Shown: positions 18,074 through 26,923, counted from the stretch's first letter. The stretch: 64,000 nt of DNA from UBA946 sp031550725 (GCA_031550725.1 JAVBOH010000009.1:186001-250000); one strand, 5' to 3'. Program-made: numbers and translations. The notes: generated from the sequence alone by a model not told the origin.

Positions 18074-18997
18074 TTATTCTTCATTATCAGTATTTGTGTC
18101 ATTTGCAGTACTCTGCTGAGGAGGTGTATATGCAGAAGTTGAATTACCATCTGATTTCTCAATCTCCTCAAGTAAAGAAGAAATATCAAGCATCATAGTA
18201 CCGCTGTCACCTGATGCAACTGTTGGCAGCTTGCCATTCCACTTGTCAATATAGTTCATAAGCAAAATTTCAGGTGTGATTTCAATGGATTTTAATCTAT
18301 ATGCTTCAGCCTCAGCCTGTGCCTTTGCAATTGTCTGTTCTGCTTCTACCTTAATTCTCTTTAAGTCCTGTTCAGCCTTAAGAGCATTCTGTTCAGCAGT
18401 CTGCTTAGCCTCGATTGCAGCATTATATTCAGGAGTAAAATCAAATGAAATGATGTTAAACACTTGAATTTCCAAACCAAATGTACTAATCTTTTCCTTT
18501 AGAAGTGCGCTCATCTGGTCACCGACAGTCTGGCGGTTTGTGATAAGCTGTTCAGCTGTAAACTGTGCAGTAACAGCCTTTACACACTCATGAATTGCAG
18601 GTGTAATAACCTTGTATTCATAGTCCATACCAACATTTTTATAAACTGATGCGGAGGATGAATTAAGTACCTTATAGTTGATTGCAATAGTTGAAGTAAC
18701 TGTCTGCAAATCTCTTGATGCGGATGAACATTCAGCTTCAGCCTTCTGAACACGGTTATCAACAAGAACAATCTGCTGTACAAAAGGAATTTTCAAGTGA
18801 AGCCCTTCAGTCAAAACACTTTCAGAAACCTTACCAAGTGTTACAACAACACCGCTGTGTCCTGCTTTAACAACAGTAAAACAATTAAGTACAACAATTA
18901 ATAAAATAAATACAACCACAACAGCAGTTGTAATTTTCTTAACTGCATTCATTGACTTGTCAGCTCCTACATTAATAATATTCGGATCTTTCGCCAT
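18074..18997 (-). CDS. SPFH/Band 7 (prohibitin-like) membrane protein
   Basis: 307 aa. Short cytoplasmic N terminus, one TM at about residues 24-46, Band 7 domain at 46-215 (GHSGVVVTLGKVSESVLTEG and VDNRVQKAE), then an Ala/Glu-rich coiled coil at about 185-230 (EAKQTAEQNALKAEQDLKRI) and an acidic disordered tail. Such proteins form ring- or cage-like membrane assemblies, often regulating FtsH proteolysis (HflKC) or membrane microdomains. No protease gene is adjacent. Start behind TAGGAGAT. Confidence 0.9.
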   Translation of the reverse strand: MAKDPNIINVGADKSMNAVKKITTAVVVVFILLIVVLNCFTVVKAGHSGVVVTLGKVSESVLTEGLHLKIPFVQQIVLVDNRVQKAEAECSSASRDLQTVTSTIAINYKVLNSSSASVYKNVGMDYEYKVITPAIHECVKAVTAQFTAEQLITNRQTVGDQMSALLKEKISTFGLEIQVFNIISFDFTPEYNAAIEAKQTAEQNALKAEQDLKRIKVEAEQTIAKAQAEAEAYRLKSIEITPEILLMNYIDKWNGKLPTVASGDSGTMMLDISSLLEEIEKSDGNSTSAYTPPQQSTANDTNTDNEE

Positions 18998-19101
18998 TTT
19001 CTAAATCTCCTATCTTCTGTCAAAGAGTTATGTATACTGTAACCAAGACAGAATGTGATTACAGTAATTTTTTACTCCCCAACCCAAAATTATCTCATAT
19101 A

Positions 19102-19350
19102 TCAGAATTTCAAATCATCATCATCGGAGAAATAATCATTATCGATATCCCCGATTTCACCAAGCGTAAAATCATATTCATCATCATCAAGATTATAGTA
19201 TTCATTCTCAGCAGATATTACTCTTTTCTTAACCTTAGAACTTTTTGCAATTGCAAGAATTCCAAGTACAAGCGCACCTATCGAGAAAATCAAGCCGATT
19301 AATGATATAATCTCACTCAAACCAATTTCATAATTTTTTATTTTTTTCAT
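19102..19350 (-). CDS. Small membrane protein with acidic tail
   Basis: 82 aa, family not recognised. One long hydrophobic segment at about residues 10-34 (IISLIGLIFSIGALVLGILA), a basic patch KSSKVKKR, then a C-terminal third dominated by Asp, Glu and Tyr (NLDDDEYD, SDDDDLKF). It is probably one TM helix with the acidic tail in the cytoplasm. GAAAGGCGG precedes the ATG. It lies between ricT and the SPFH gene on the same strand and may be cotranscribed with either. Confidence 0.7.
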   Translation of the reverse strand: MKKIKNYEIGLSEIISLIGLIFSIGALVLGILAIAKSSKVKKRVISAENEYYNLDDDEYDFTLGEIGDIDNDYFSDDDDLKF

Positions 19351-19374
19351 TTTAATGTCCGCCTTTCAATTTGA

Positions 19375-20241
19375 TTATTTATCTTCAAGACCCTTCAAAG
19401 CCTTAAGCTCCTCACGATCAAGCTTGATTTTACCATCACGAATTATGGTTACATCATCTTTGCTGTAAACAACAGCAGGGTCATCCGACTTTTCAGGCTT
19501 AACCTTAAGCTTGCCTGTCAGAAGATTAACTTCCTCAACATAACCCTTAAATTCAGGAGTTCTAACATAAGCACCATATTTAGGAGTTGTCTTTAAAAGT
19601 TCCTCATAAACATCCTGCTCATACTTCAAACAACACATAAGCCTGCCACATGTACCTGAAATTTTTGTAGGGTTAAGTGAAAGTCCCTGCTCCTTAGCCA
19701 TCTTTATAGACACAGGCTGGAATTCACCTAAAAAACCCTTACAGCAAAATTCCTTGCCGCATATACCAAGTCCGCCAAGAATTTTTGCTTCATCACGAAC
19801 ACCAATCTGACGAAGTTCAATTCGTGTACGAAATACAGATGCAAGATCCTTAACAAGCTCACGGAAATCAACTCGTGTTTCTGATGTGAAATAAAACAAA
19901 AGCTTATTATTATCAAAGGTACACTCAACATCAACAAGCTTCATATCGAGCTTGTGAGCAATAATTTTTTCCTGACAAACCTTTATAGCATTCTGCTCTT
20001 TTTGAGCATTTTGTTCAAGAATTTTTTTGTCGTGGCTGTTTGCAGCACGAATAATTGTTTTAAGCGGATTGACAATTTTTGAGTCCTCAACCATGCGGTT
20101 TGCCATCACAACCTCGCCGCATTCAACACCTCTGGCGGTTTCGACAATAACAAGACTGCCCTCCTCCACCTGAATTTTCGCTGGTGAAAAGTAATAAACC
20201 TTTCCAGCAGCTTTAAATCTAACACCGATAATCTCTGTCAT
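19375..20241 (-). CDS. ricT: PSP1-domain protein RicT (YaaT)
   Basis: 288 aa. PSP1 domain with the cysteine cluster CGKEFCCKGF...SGTCGRLMCCLKYE (about residues 140-200) that in Bacillus binds an Fe-S cluster together with RicA and RicF. The Ric complex promotes Spo0A phosphorelay activity, competence, biofilm formation and RNase Y-dependent mRNA maturation. Neighbours holB and darA reproduce the Bacillus gene order. Start ATG after GGAGAT. A structured leader element (20289-20400) lies in the 174-base gap from holB. Confidence 0.93.
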   Translation of the reverse strand: MTEIIGVRFKAAGKVYYFSPAKIQVEEGSLVIVETARGVECGEVVMANRMVEDSKIVNPLKTIIRAANSHDKKILEQNAQKEQNAIKVCQEKIIAHKLDMKLVDVECTFDNNKLLFYFTSETRVDFRELVKDLASVFRTRIELRQIGVRDEAKILGGLGICGKEFCCKGFLGEFQPVSIKMAKEQGLSLNPTKISGTCGRLMCCLKYEQDVYEELLKTTPKYGAYVRTPEFKGYVEEVNLLTGKLKVKPEKSDDPAVVYSKDDVTIIRDGKIKLDREELKALKGLEDK

Positions 20242-20288
20242 TATATCTCCATGCTTTCACAAATATGAAAACAATTCTCCTTTCTAAT

Positions 20289-20400
20289 CTGTTTAACGTT
20301 TAAAATTTGTAATTCTTTTTTTCATCATTAATCGTCCTCAAATAACCTTGTACTTAGAACTGCTCGGTCAAAACAAATACATTTTTAATGCGTTAAACAG
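20289..20400 (-). ncRNA. Structured leader element shared with folT (copy A)
   Basis: Outer arms CTGTTTAACG / CGTTAAACAG pair perfectly (20289-20298 with 20391-20400) and an inner helix of about 15 bp continues them. The apical part holds AGAACTGCTCGGTC (20356-20369), identical to 50570-50583 in the folT leader on the same strand. The position before ricT suggests a cis-regulatory RNA; ligand or protein partner unknown. Confidence 0.5.
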
Positions 20401-20415
20401 TATATTCTCCAAAAA

Positions 20416-21384
20416 TTATATAAGTAATCCTCCAAGTGCTGACATAGCGACAGCAACATTAACATTACCGTTACAATACCCTATTGTATTATTTATAGCC
20501 TCATGAACACTCTCAGCACGTTTAAATGATATCCTTGTCGAAAGTTTTTCAGCTCCTTCTGGATAACATCCAATCAATGCAGCCTTTCCACCCTCGGAAT
20601 TAAGCCTTATAACACAAGCATCCCTGACAACCTTGTCCAAAATATTCAACACGCTTTTAACCTTATCACGATTTTCACCAATTTCAGAAAGTGATTTTAA
20701 AACAAAATATTCATCTGATATAATCATCCCATCAACAATATTCTTGCAATGTGACACGATATCAGCAAGCTCAGAGCCATTTAAATATTCCATGCAGCTA
20801 CCTATATTTCCATGAAATCTAAGCAATGCATCTTTAATCTGCAGCTCCTGATATGTACCCATATCCATAAGTGCAGCTTTGCAGTCATCAACAGAACACT
20901 CATTAACACCCAAAGTTATAACCCTTGACAATATTGTCGGGAGAAAAATGCTCCTGTTAACCGCTGTAAAAACAAAGTATACAGGGTCAGGTGGTTCTTC
21001 AATAAGCTTTAGCATGAGGTTTTGAGTAGCTTCCTCGATATTCTCGCAGTCAGCAAAAATATACACCTTTGAGTCACAGTCATTCGGCGAAATAAAAGCA
21101 TCAGTGCAGACATTTCTCATAGTTTCCTTATTATAAATGAGCTTTTTGCCGCTTCTTTCAGGACGAATAACATCAGGGTGTGTATTCTTGTCAATACGTC
21201 TGCAATGTCGGCATTCGCCGCAGGCATTGCCATTCTCACACATCAAAAGCTTTGCAATATAGGATGCCATAACCTTTTTGCCAACACCCTTTTCGCCGAC
21301 AAGCAAAAATGCATGGGCCATTCTGCCAGTATTTTTCATAGCAAGCAGATTATTAACAACACCCTCTTTTGAATAGAGTATCAT
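20416..21384 (-). CDS. holB: DNA polymerase III delta' subunit
   Basis: 322 aa clamp-loader subunit. AAA+ P-loop-like GEKGVGKKVMASYIAK at about 30-45, zinc-binding cluster CENGNACGECRHCRR (49-63), an acidic IFADCENI box, and the sensor region FTAVNRSIFLPTILSRVITL. It starts by overlapping darA by four bases. The zinc module and SRV motif identify the clamp-loader ATPase family; the gene neighbourhood separates it from DnaX. Confidence 0.92.
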   Translation of the reverse strand: MILYSKEGVVNNLLAMKNTGRMAHAFLLVGEKGVGKKVMASYIAKLLMCENGNACGECRHCRRIDKNTHPDVIRPERSGKKLIYNKETMRNVCTDAFISPNDCDSKVYIFADCENIEEATQNLMLKLIEEPPDPVYFVFTAVNRSIFLPTILSRVITLGVNECSVDDCKAALMDMGTYQELQIKDALLRFHGNIGSCMEYLNGSELADIVSHCKNIVDGMIISDEYFVLKSLSEIGENRDKVKSVLNILDKVVRDACVIRLNSEGGKAALIGCYPEGAEKLSTRISFKRAESVHEAINNTIGYCNGNVNVAVAMSALGGLLI

Positions 21385-21707
21385 ACCTTTTCAAATCTCT
21401 CTATATCGGTAACGAAAATAGTTGCACCGCCAACAGAAACTTCAATTGGAAATGAATTTCCGTTGACTTCAACTCCGCCTATGCTTGCAGCAGGCACGAA
21501 CTGACGGCGTTTTCTTGATTTATCGGAAATAATTTCGATGATATTATCAACACGGTCATCCTCGGCACAAATCATGAAAGTTGTGTTTCCAGCCATCAAA
21601 AATCCACCTGTTGATGCAAGTTTTGTTGCAAAATATCCCGATTTAGTCAAAGCAGATGAAACAGCATGGCTGTCATCATTATTTACTATCGCATATATAA
21701 GTTTCAT
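21381..21707 (-). CDS. darA: Cyclic-di-AMP receptor DarA (PstA/YaaQ)
   Basis: 108 aa PII-like protein. MKLIYAIVNNDDSHAV, KSGYFATKLASTGGFLMAGN and the RKRRQF region with the following glycine-rich strand match the c-di-AMP-binding family. It reports c-di-AMP levels, with unclear downstream targets. Behind AGGGTGGGG. Bacillus has tmk before it and yaaR after it; both are absent here. Confidence 0.93.
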   Translation of the reverse strand: MKLIYAIVNNDDSHAVSSALTKSGYFATKLASTGGFLMAGNTTFMICAEDDRVDNIIEIISDKSRKRRQFVPAASIGGVEVNGNSFPIEVSVGGATIFVTDIERFEKV

Positions 21708-21796
21708 AAAACCCCACCCTTTCCTTATTACAAAGAAATATATGTACCCTAAAGGTTATTTTTCATGTATACAATTAAAAATCATATATACACTTC

Positions 21797-23128
21797 TTAT
21801 TTTACCACATTTACTTCAAAAATGCTATACATTTTAAAAATTTTTATACATTCATCAGATAATTTTTCCCCAATTGCCGCAATTGGAACACATGGCGGAC
21901 AAACAGTATAGTTTTCACCGCAAATTCTCCCTGCACAATCATCAATAGATATTAGTTCTTTTTCTGCAAAAAAAGCAGCTCTTGGTAACATATCGACATT
22001 CAAATGCGGAAATATATTTGTATAGCTATCCTTTATTCTCTCACGTTTTGGAACAGCCATCAAAGCATTATAAACTCTTTCATAATCTATAACTGCATTA
22101 CTTGGAGAAAACATAAACAGGATATGTGTATCATCGGCATATTCAGTTTCAATTTTACTTTCACGCATAATATCTGCCAGTTCACTGCCCGTATAACCAT
22201 TTTCTGTCGCATTAATAACAAGCTTCAGTGGCTCATCGCCATATGTTTGCCACATACATGACAAATCATCTTTAAGCTTTTTTACAAAATTGCAAGTACA
22301 TTTTAATACACTGCGATAATTTTTATCCAAACTGGCATTGCATAAATCAAGCGACTGCATAATCAGGTATGACGGACTTGTGCTTGTAAACAAAGACATA
22401 TACTTCTTTGCATTTAAGGCATATTTAGGATTGTTGATATGAAGATATGCACCGCCTGTCAGCACTGGTAAGGTCTTGTGTGCAGAGTCACAGCAAAGGT
22501 CTGCACCAAGATTTATCGGATGAATATTATCATCCAAAAACGCAAAATATGCACCATGAGCATTATCAACAGCCAAAGGAATATCATATTTTTTGCATAT
22601 ATCTGAAATGCTTTTTATATCAGAAATTTTACCAAGATAATCAGGTGATGTTATATAAACACAAGCTGGTTTTTCACCAAAACATATCACATTTTGGACA
22701 GCTTTAGCTGTAATCTCGCCAGATATAGCTGAACCGTTTTCATAATCGGGATAAATCCATTTTATTTTAAGACCAAGCAATATACACGCATTTATAAAAG
22801 CACGGTGTGAATTTCTTGACGCCGCAACAATATCTCCCTCTTTGCATGTAAGTGCAAGCATTGTCTGAATGCAAAGAGTCGAGCCAGTCGTGCTATATAA
22901 AGTTTTATATGTATTAAATAGCTTTGACGCATTTTCTTCGCTCTGTTCAATTATACCATTTGAATTAGTGTCAAAAAGAAAATCCGCACCATAAATTTCG
23001 GTTATGTCATATGGATATACCTTTGATATTTCATCTTTACACAAAACACCTTTATGACCAGGCATATGCGCTCTTACATAACCGCTTTCACTATACTTTT
23101 TTGCATAATCATAAATAGGGGTATCCAT
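21797..23128 (-). CDS. Orn/Lys/Arg decarboxylase-like PLP enzyme (YaaO/SpeA type)
   Basis: 443 aa. Fold-I PLP enzyme: YVRAHMPGHKG near the N terminus, TTGSTLCIQTML, VDNAHGAYF (PLP Asp) and the Schiff-base lysine in DSAHKTLPVLTGGAYLH. It lacks the N-terminal wing domain of large inducible decarboxylases and has a short C-terminal domain ending CPPCVPIAAIGE. Likely a biosynthetic arginine, lysine or ornithine decarboxylase for polyamines; the substrate is not decidable. GAAAGGA precedes the ATG by nine bases. Leads the darA-holB-ricT cluster, 90 bases upstream of darA. Confidence 0.9.
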   Translation of the reverse strand: MDTPIYDYAKKYSESGYVRAHMPGHKGVLCKDEISKVYPYDITEIYGADFLFDTNSNGIIEQSEENASKLFNTYKTLYSTTGSTLCIQTMLALTCKEGDIVAASRNSHRAFINACILLGLKIKWIYPDYENGSAISGEITAKAVQNVICFGEKPACVYITSPDYLGKISDIKSISDICKKYDIPLAVDNAHGAYFAFLDDNIHPINLGADLCCDSAHKTLPVLTGGAYLHINNPKYALNAKKYMSLFTSTSPSYLIMQSLDLCNASLDKNYRSVLKCTCNFVKKLKDDLSCMWQTYGDEPLKLVINATENGYTGSELADIMRESKIETEYADDTHILFMFSPSNAVIDYERVYNALMAVPKRERIKDSYTNIFPHLNVDMLPRAAFFAEKELISIDDCAGRICGENYTVCPPCVPIAAIGEKLSDECIKIFKMYSIFEVNVVK

Positions 23129-23153
23129 GTGAGTAAATCCTTTCGAAATGCTT

Positions 23154-23190
23154 TGCAGTTCAAGAGTTTATCATTCACCCTTGAACTGCA
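23154..23190 (-). other. Leader hairpin before the decarboxylase gene
   Basis: Perfect 11-bp inverted repeat TGCAGTTCAAG / CTTGAACTGCA with a 15-base loop, about 25 bases upstream of the start. No T-tract, so it may be a leader structure or operator rather than a terminator. Confidence 0.45.
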
Positions 23191-23199
23191 TCAAAATTC

Positions 23200-23390
23200 T
23201 ATTTAATATCTGCTGAATAATTCAAAAACGCCGCAAAAGCTTGCTTTGAAGGTATTTTTGAATTGTTCTAAGCAGACGTCAATCAAGTAATACCTTGAAA
23301 AAACGCCGTTTTTTCAAGAGTTCAAACAGCCACAGTCTGCTTGAACGAACAATTTCGCTGAAAGCGCAATTATTAAGTACGCAATATTTA
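23200..23390. repeat. Multi-hairpin intergenic element, copy 1
   Basis: Diverged copy of 26091-26355 in the same orientation. Conserved blocks include CTGCTGAATAATTCA at the left and GAACGAACAATTTCGCTGAA at the right, then AGTACGCA. Helices: AATTCAAAAA/TTTTTGAATT (23219-23228 with 23255-23264), CTTGAAAAAA/TTTTTTCAAG, GTTCAA/TTGAAC, and a CGCT-GAA-AGCG hairpin. It runs up to the stop codon of the ftsA-like gene. Confidence 0.65.
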
Positions 23391-25925
23391 GTTATCCGCC
23401 CACTTGATTACAGCCGTATCGCCACATTTTAGAGGTGACATAAAGCTTGCTTCCTCACCATTTAGCAGGAGTATCATATTTCCGCTTGGCGGTGGATTAT
23501 CAATGTCAATATCGGCAATTCCGATAAGCTCGATAAATTCATGGATGTTTTCAGCAGACCTCTTTTCAAGTACTGTATACTTGTTATTTAAAGTTACATA
23601 AAATTCGCCGTTGTTATTAGATGCAGTAGCTTCTGAAACAGGAGTATTAACTATGTCATCTGAAACATCACTCATTTCAGCGATTTCAACTTCATCTTCA
23701 ATGTCATTACTAATATTATTGACATCAGCAATTTTTTCTTCAATGACTTTATCAGTAACAGTTTCAGTATTTGTGTAATAACTTGAGTTATTGCTTACGG
23801 CATTATCAGCAGCAGCTTTCATAGCATCTGGGAAAATAAAATCGGGATTTTCAGCCATAAACTCTCTAAGCTCTTTTTGAAGCTCTTCGTCAAGCTGTAC
23901 TGGTTCATCAATAACAGATGGAATTTCAGTACGCTTTGCAGCTTCCTCACGATCAGCAATAGCCTTTGCCAGTGAGCCTGCCTTAGATCTGCCATCCTTA
24001 ACCTTTTCACCAACAAAAATATCGTCATTATCCTTGAGGTAATAATCAATTCCAACAAGCTTACCGCCGACATAAAAGCTTACAGCATCGGTATCAAAAG
24101 GAAGTACAAGCATTAAATCACCAAGTGTATCAATTTCAGAAACAGCAACATTATCAAAGTTTTGTATCTGATAATCCCCCGTCATAATCTTGCCGTTTAC
24201 TGTTGCGACAATGCCAAAATTATATTTAACATCATCAACAGTAACAAAACGTTCGGAAACATCTCCAGCTAAGTCGGATAGCTTGCATTCAGCATTCATA
24301 CCACTCTTAGCAGGAATAAATTTAACAATATCACCCTGATTAACTGCTGTGTCAATTGGTGCAGGATTTCCGTTAAGAAGTATCTCGGCAGGAGATGACA
24401 TTTCACCCTTCATCGACTGCTTTTCTCCATTAAGTGTAAATGTCAGACTTCTACCTGAACGACCGATAATCTGTGTTGTTTTATAGCCTGCAAGCACAAG
24501 CAAGTCAATAAGTGTAACAGTTCGTGTATCAAAAATACGCATTTTCTTGTCATTAACGGTAACAACAGAAAAGTCATATCCCTTGTTAACAGTTGCAGTA
24601 ACACCAATTCCAATAGGTGTAACAAATTCAGGACCACTAGTGTTTGTATTGCCATGGTCAATATATTTAAGTTTTTGATTACCCCCGACAGCAACTCTGT
24701 TTTCAGGCAGTTCCAGTTTCTCTGCAACCACCTTTGAAAGATTTGGTATCAAGCTACCTCCTCCAACCAAAAATACAGCGGCAGGAGCTTTGCCATTAGC
24801 AGCAATCATATTTTCACATATATTATCAGCAAGCTTACCCATAACAGGAAACAGACTTTCATAAAAATCCTTTGTATCAATTTCATGCTCAAAGCCTAAA
24901 ATATCAACATAGCTAAAAGATTCAGCTTTACTGCAAAGCTTCATTTCCTCTGCAGTCTGAAAGTCAACAAGATATGTCCTTATAATTTCCTCTGTAATCT
25001 CATCACCAGCAACTGTTGACATAGCATATGCAACAATACTGCCGTTCTGTGCAATGGCAATATCTGATGTTCCTGCGCCAATATCAACAAGTGCTACATT
25101 AATAAGCCTTACCTCAGGCGGAATAATTACATTCATTGCAGCAATTGGCTCAAGTGTCATGCTTGTAACTTCAAGTCCTGATAAATCCATAACGGAATAC
25201 AAGCTTTCAACAACAATATTAGGCAGAAATGCAGCGATTAAATCAATCTTAACGCTTTTTCCCCTATGACCTAGAAGCGTCTTAATCTGGTAATCATCAA
25301 GTGTATAATTAATTACTGTGTGACCTACACAATAAAAAATCAGCGAGTCATTTTTAACATCCTCATCAAGCTTTTTCTGTGCTTCAAGAACGGTATCAAC
25401 TTCAAAGGATTTTATCATTTCCTCTGTCATTGCATCCTTATCTGTAATATCAAATTCCAGCTCTGCACGGCGTGTTTTCAAAGCTCGTCCTGCAGCAGCA
25501 ATTGCTACCTTATTAAGTTTTATATTATTTTTCTTTTCAAGCTCTGACTTAACAAGCTTTACAATTCTTGCAACTTCTTCAATATCTTCAATCTGACCAT
25601 CAATCATGGCTCTTTGAGTATGCGGAACAGTCACAGAAGAGTCAACATGGTAAACCTTAGTTTCCTTGTCCATATGTCCGAGAACACCAACAACAGTTCT
25701 TGTGCCGATATCCAATGCAAAAATTTCATCATCAGTCTGCATACGAGCTTTTGGCTTTGACACTGCATCCTTTTTCTTAGTTGCAGTTTTCGCCTTTTTT
25801 TCTGTATTAGCAGCAGATTTTCTTTTTGTAGCAGTTTCATCCTTAAGAGGAGCATTTTCAGCTATTATTGGAGTTTCATTATTCAAACCATCAGAAATAA
25901 CTTTATTTTTTGCAGGTCTGCCCAT
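23388..25925 (-). CDS. Long FtsA-like actin-family protein
   Basis: 845 aa from the ATG at 25925 (AAGGAGG 12 bases upstream; an earlier in-frame ATG lies before that site). Residues 1-65 are a Lys/Ala-rich basic arm. From about 70 to 430 an actin-like ATPase of the FtsA type: phosphate-1 DEIFALDIGTRTVVGVL, an SHS2-like insertion, phosphate-2 VALVDIGAGTSDIAI and adenosine motif VFLVGGGSLIP. Residues about 460-690 look like two beta-grasp or ubiquitin-like modules; 700-790 is an acidic linker and a last module ends the protein. Canonical FtsA is about 420 aa with a C-terminal amphipathic helix, not seen here. Probably a clostridial division or envelope cytoskeletal protein, distinct from true FtsA. 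No ftsZ is near. Flanked by two repeat copies. Confidence 0.82.
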   Translation of the reverse strand: MGRPAKNKVISDGLNNETPIIAENAPLKDETATKRKSAANTEKKAKTATKKKDAVSKPKARMQTDDEIFALDIGTRTVVGVLGHMDKETKVYHVDSSVTVPHTQRAMIDGQIEDIEEVARIVKLVKSELEKKNNIKLNKVAIAAAGRALKTRRAELEFDITDKDAMTEEMIKSFEVDTVLEAQKKLDEDVKNDSLIFYCVGHTVINYTLDDYQIKTLLGHRGKSVKIDLIAAFLPNIVVESLYSVMDLSGLEVTSMTLEPIAAMNVIIPPEVRLINVALVDIGAGTSDIAIAQNGSIVAYAMSTVAGDEITEEIIRTYLVDFQTAEEMKLCSKAESFSYVDILGFEHEIDTKDFYESLFPVMGKLADNICENMIAANGKAPAAVFLVGGGSLIPNLSKVVAEKLELPENRVAVGGNQKLKYIDHGNTNTSGPEFVTPIGIGVTATVNKGYDFSVVTVNDKKMRIFDTRTVTLIDLLVLAGYKTTQIIGRSGRSLTFTLNGEKQSMKGEMSSPAEILLNGNPAPIDTAVNQGDIVKFIPAKSGMNAECKLSDLAGDVSERFVTVDDVKYNFGIVATVNGKIMTGDYQIQNFDNVAVSEIDTLGDLMLVLPFDTDAVSFYVGGKLVGIDYYLKDNDDIFVGEKVKDGRSKAGSLAKAIADREEAAKRTEIPSVIDEPVQLDEELQKELREFMAENPDFIFPDAMKAAADNAVSNNSSYYTNTETVTDKVIEEKIADVNNISNDIEDEVEIAEMSDVSDDIVNTPVSEATASNNNGEFYVTLNNKYTVLEKRSAENIHEFIELIGIADIDIDNPPPSGNMILLLNGEEASFMSPLKCGDTAVIKWADN

Positions 25926-26090
25926 ATTATGCTCATGCCTCCTTATAACAAATACCAATGATATACTCATAATCACAAGTTTTAAATTAGTCGTTTCATA
26001 TAAAAAATAAAATATACTTCTATTATAGTATATTTCAACAAAAATTACAAGGGAATATTCTAAAAAACATTAATACATTATTTTATATAT

Positions 26091-26355
26091 TATTTAATGT
26101 CTGCTGAATAATTCAGAAACGACGTGGCACCGCAGTGCAAAGGAGTTTTTGGATTATTCATGTGCAAGGGTTTTAAGCATTTTTGCGAAAAACCCTTGCA
26201 CTTACAAAATAATTTCCGTAGAAATTATTTTGTAAGGCAGACATTAATCAAGTAGTACCTCCAAAAAACAACGTTTTTTCGAGAGTTCAATCTGACGAAA
26301 TCTGGTTGAACGAACAATTTCGCTGAAAGCGTAATTGTTCAGTACGCATTATTTA
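26091..26355. repeat. Multi-hairpin intergenic element, copy 2 (with extra hairpins)
   Basis: Same framework as 23200-23390 plus two additional strong hairpins: a 13-bp stem at 26162-26174/26189-26201 and a 15-bp stem with CGTA loop at 26202-26216/26221-26235. Closing helix TAATGTCTGC/GCAGACATTA (26095-26104 with 26237-26246). The helix AATTCAGAAAC/GTTTTTGGATT (26110-26120 with 26145-26155) differs from copy 1 only by wobble-compatible changes. Confidence 0.65.
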
Positions 26356-26759
26356 TTTTATAAACTAAACAAGAATAAAACAAGTAATTATTTCATATTA
26401 AAATCAAACAATACAAAACATTAATTTGTTATGCTGTAATCATATTAAGAATTATTGGTATTTATAAAAAATATTTGATTATTATTAAATACCATTATAT
26501 ACCTTATTATTTATTAATCATATTCTAAATAATTGATATTTTGGAAATTAATTGTTTTTCTTAAATTACTTATATCCTTTTAATGCTATATTTGTGTCAT
26601 GCATATTTTGTCGAATTTGGAATTTTCATGTTTATATTTAACGTATTTTTGTATAATATTTATTTCGATTGTGCATTTAATACAATATTTTAAAAATTAA
26701 ATTAGATATATTTTTTTAAAAAGTTAACTATTTGATAAATCCTATCTGAAATATAAGTA

Positions 26760-26789
26760 TTGACAAAATAATTGTTAATGTGATATTAT
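26760..26789 (+). promoter_or_regulatory. Promoter-like sequence with no assigned gene
   Basis: TTGACA (26760-26765), 18 bp, TATTAT (26784-26789). Downstream is only AGGAGGG (26834-26840) with an ATG two bases later opening a 6-codon frame. It could be a distal aroF promoter or drive a leader RNA. The 26356-26759 stretch is very AT-rich; its only other feature is an exact TGTCGAA (0A-box core) at 26609-26615. Confidence 0.4.
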
Positions 26790-26923
26790 ATTCAATGTTG
26801 TGATATTTTTTACAGTTTAATAATACTTTTTTCAGGAGGGGATGTCAATTCGAACGCTCTAATTGCGTAAAAAATACAATCTTCACCAAAAAAATTCGTT
26901 AATCAGGTTTTTTTAATAAAAGC

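Noticed and set aside
19035..19066. Plus-strand terminator-like hairpin TACTGTAA/TTACAGTA
   Set aside because: Neighbouring genes are on the minus strand and no plus-strand transcript is expected there.
23200..26355. Repeat-flanked ftsA-like gene as a composite transposon
   Set aside because: No transposase, no terminal inverted repeats or target duplication, the copies have diverged strongly and the cargo looks like a native core gene.
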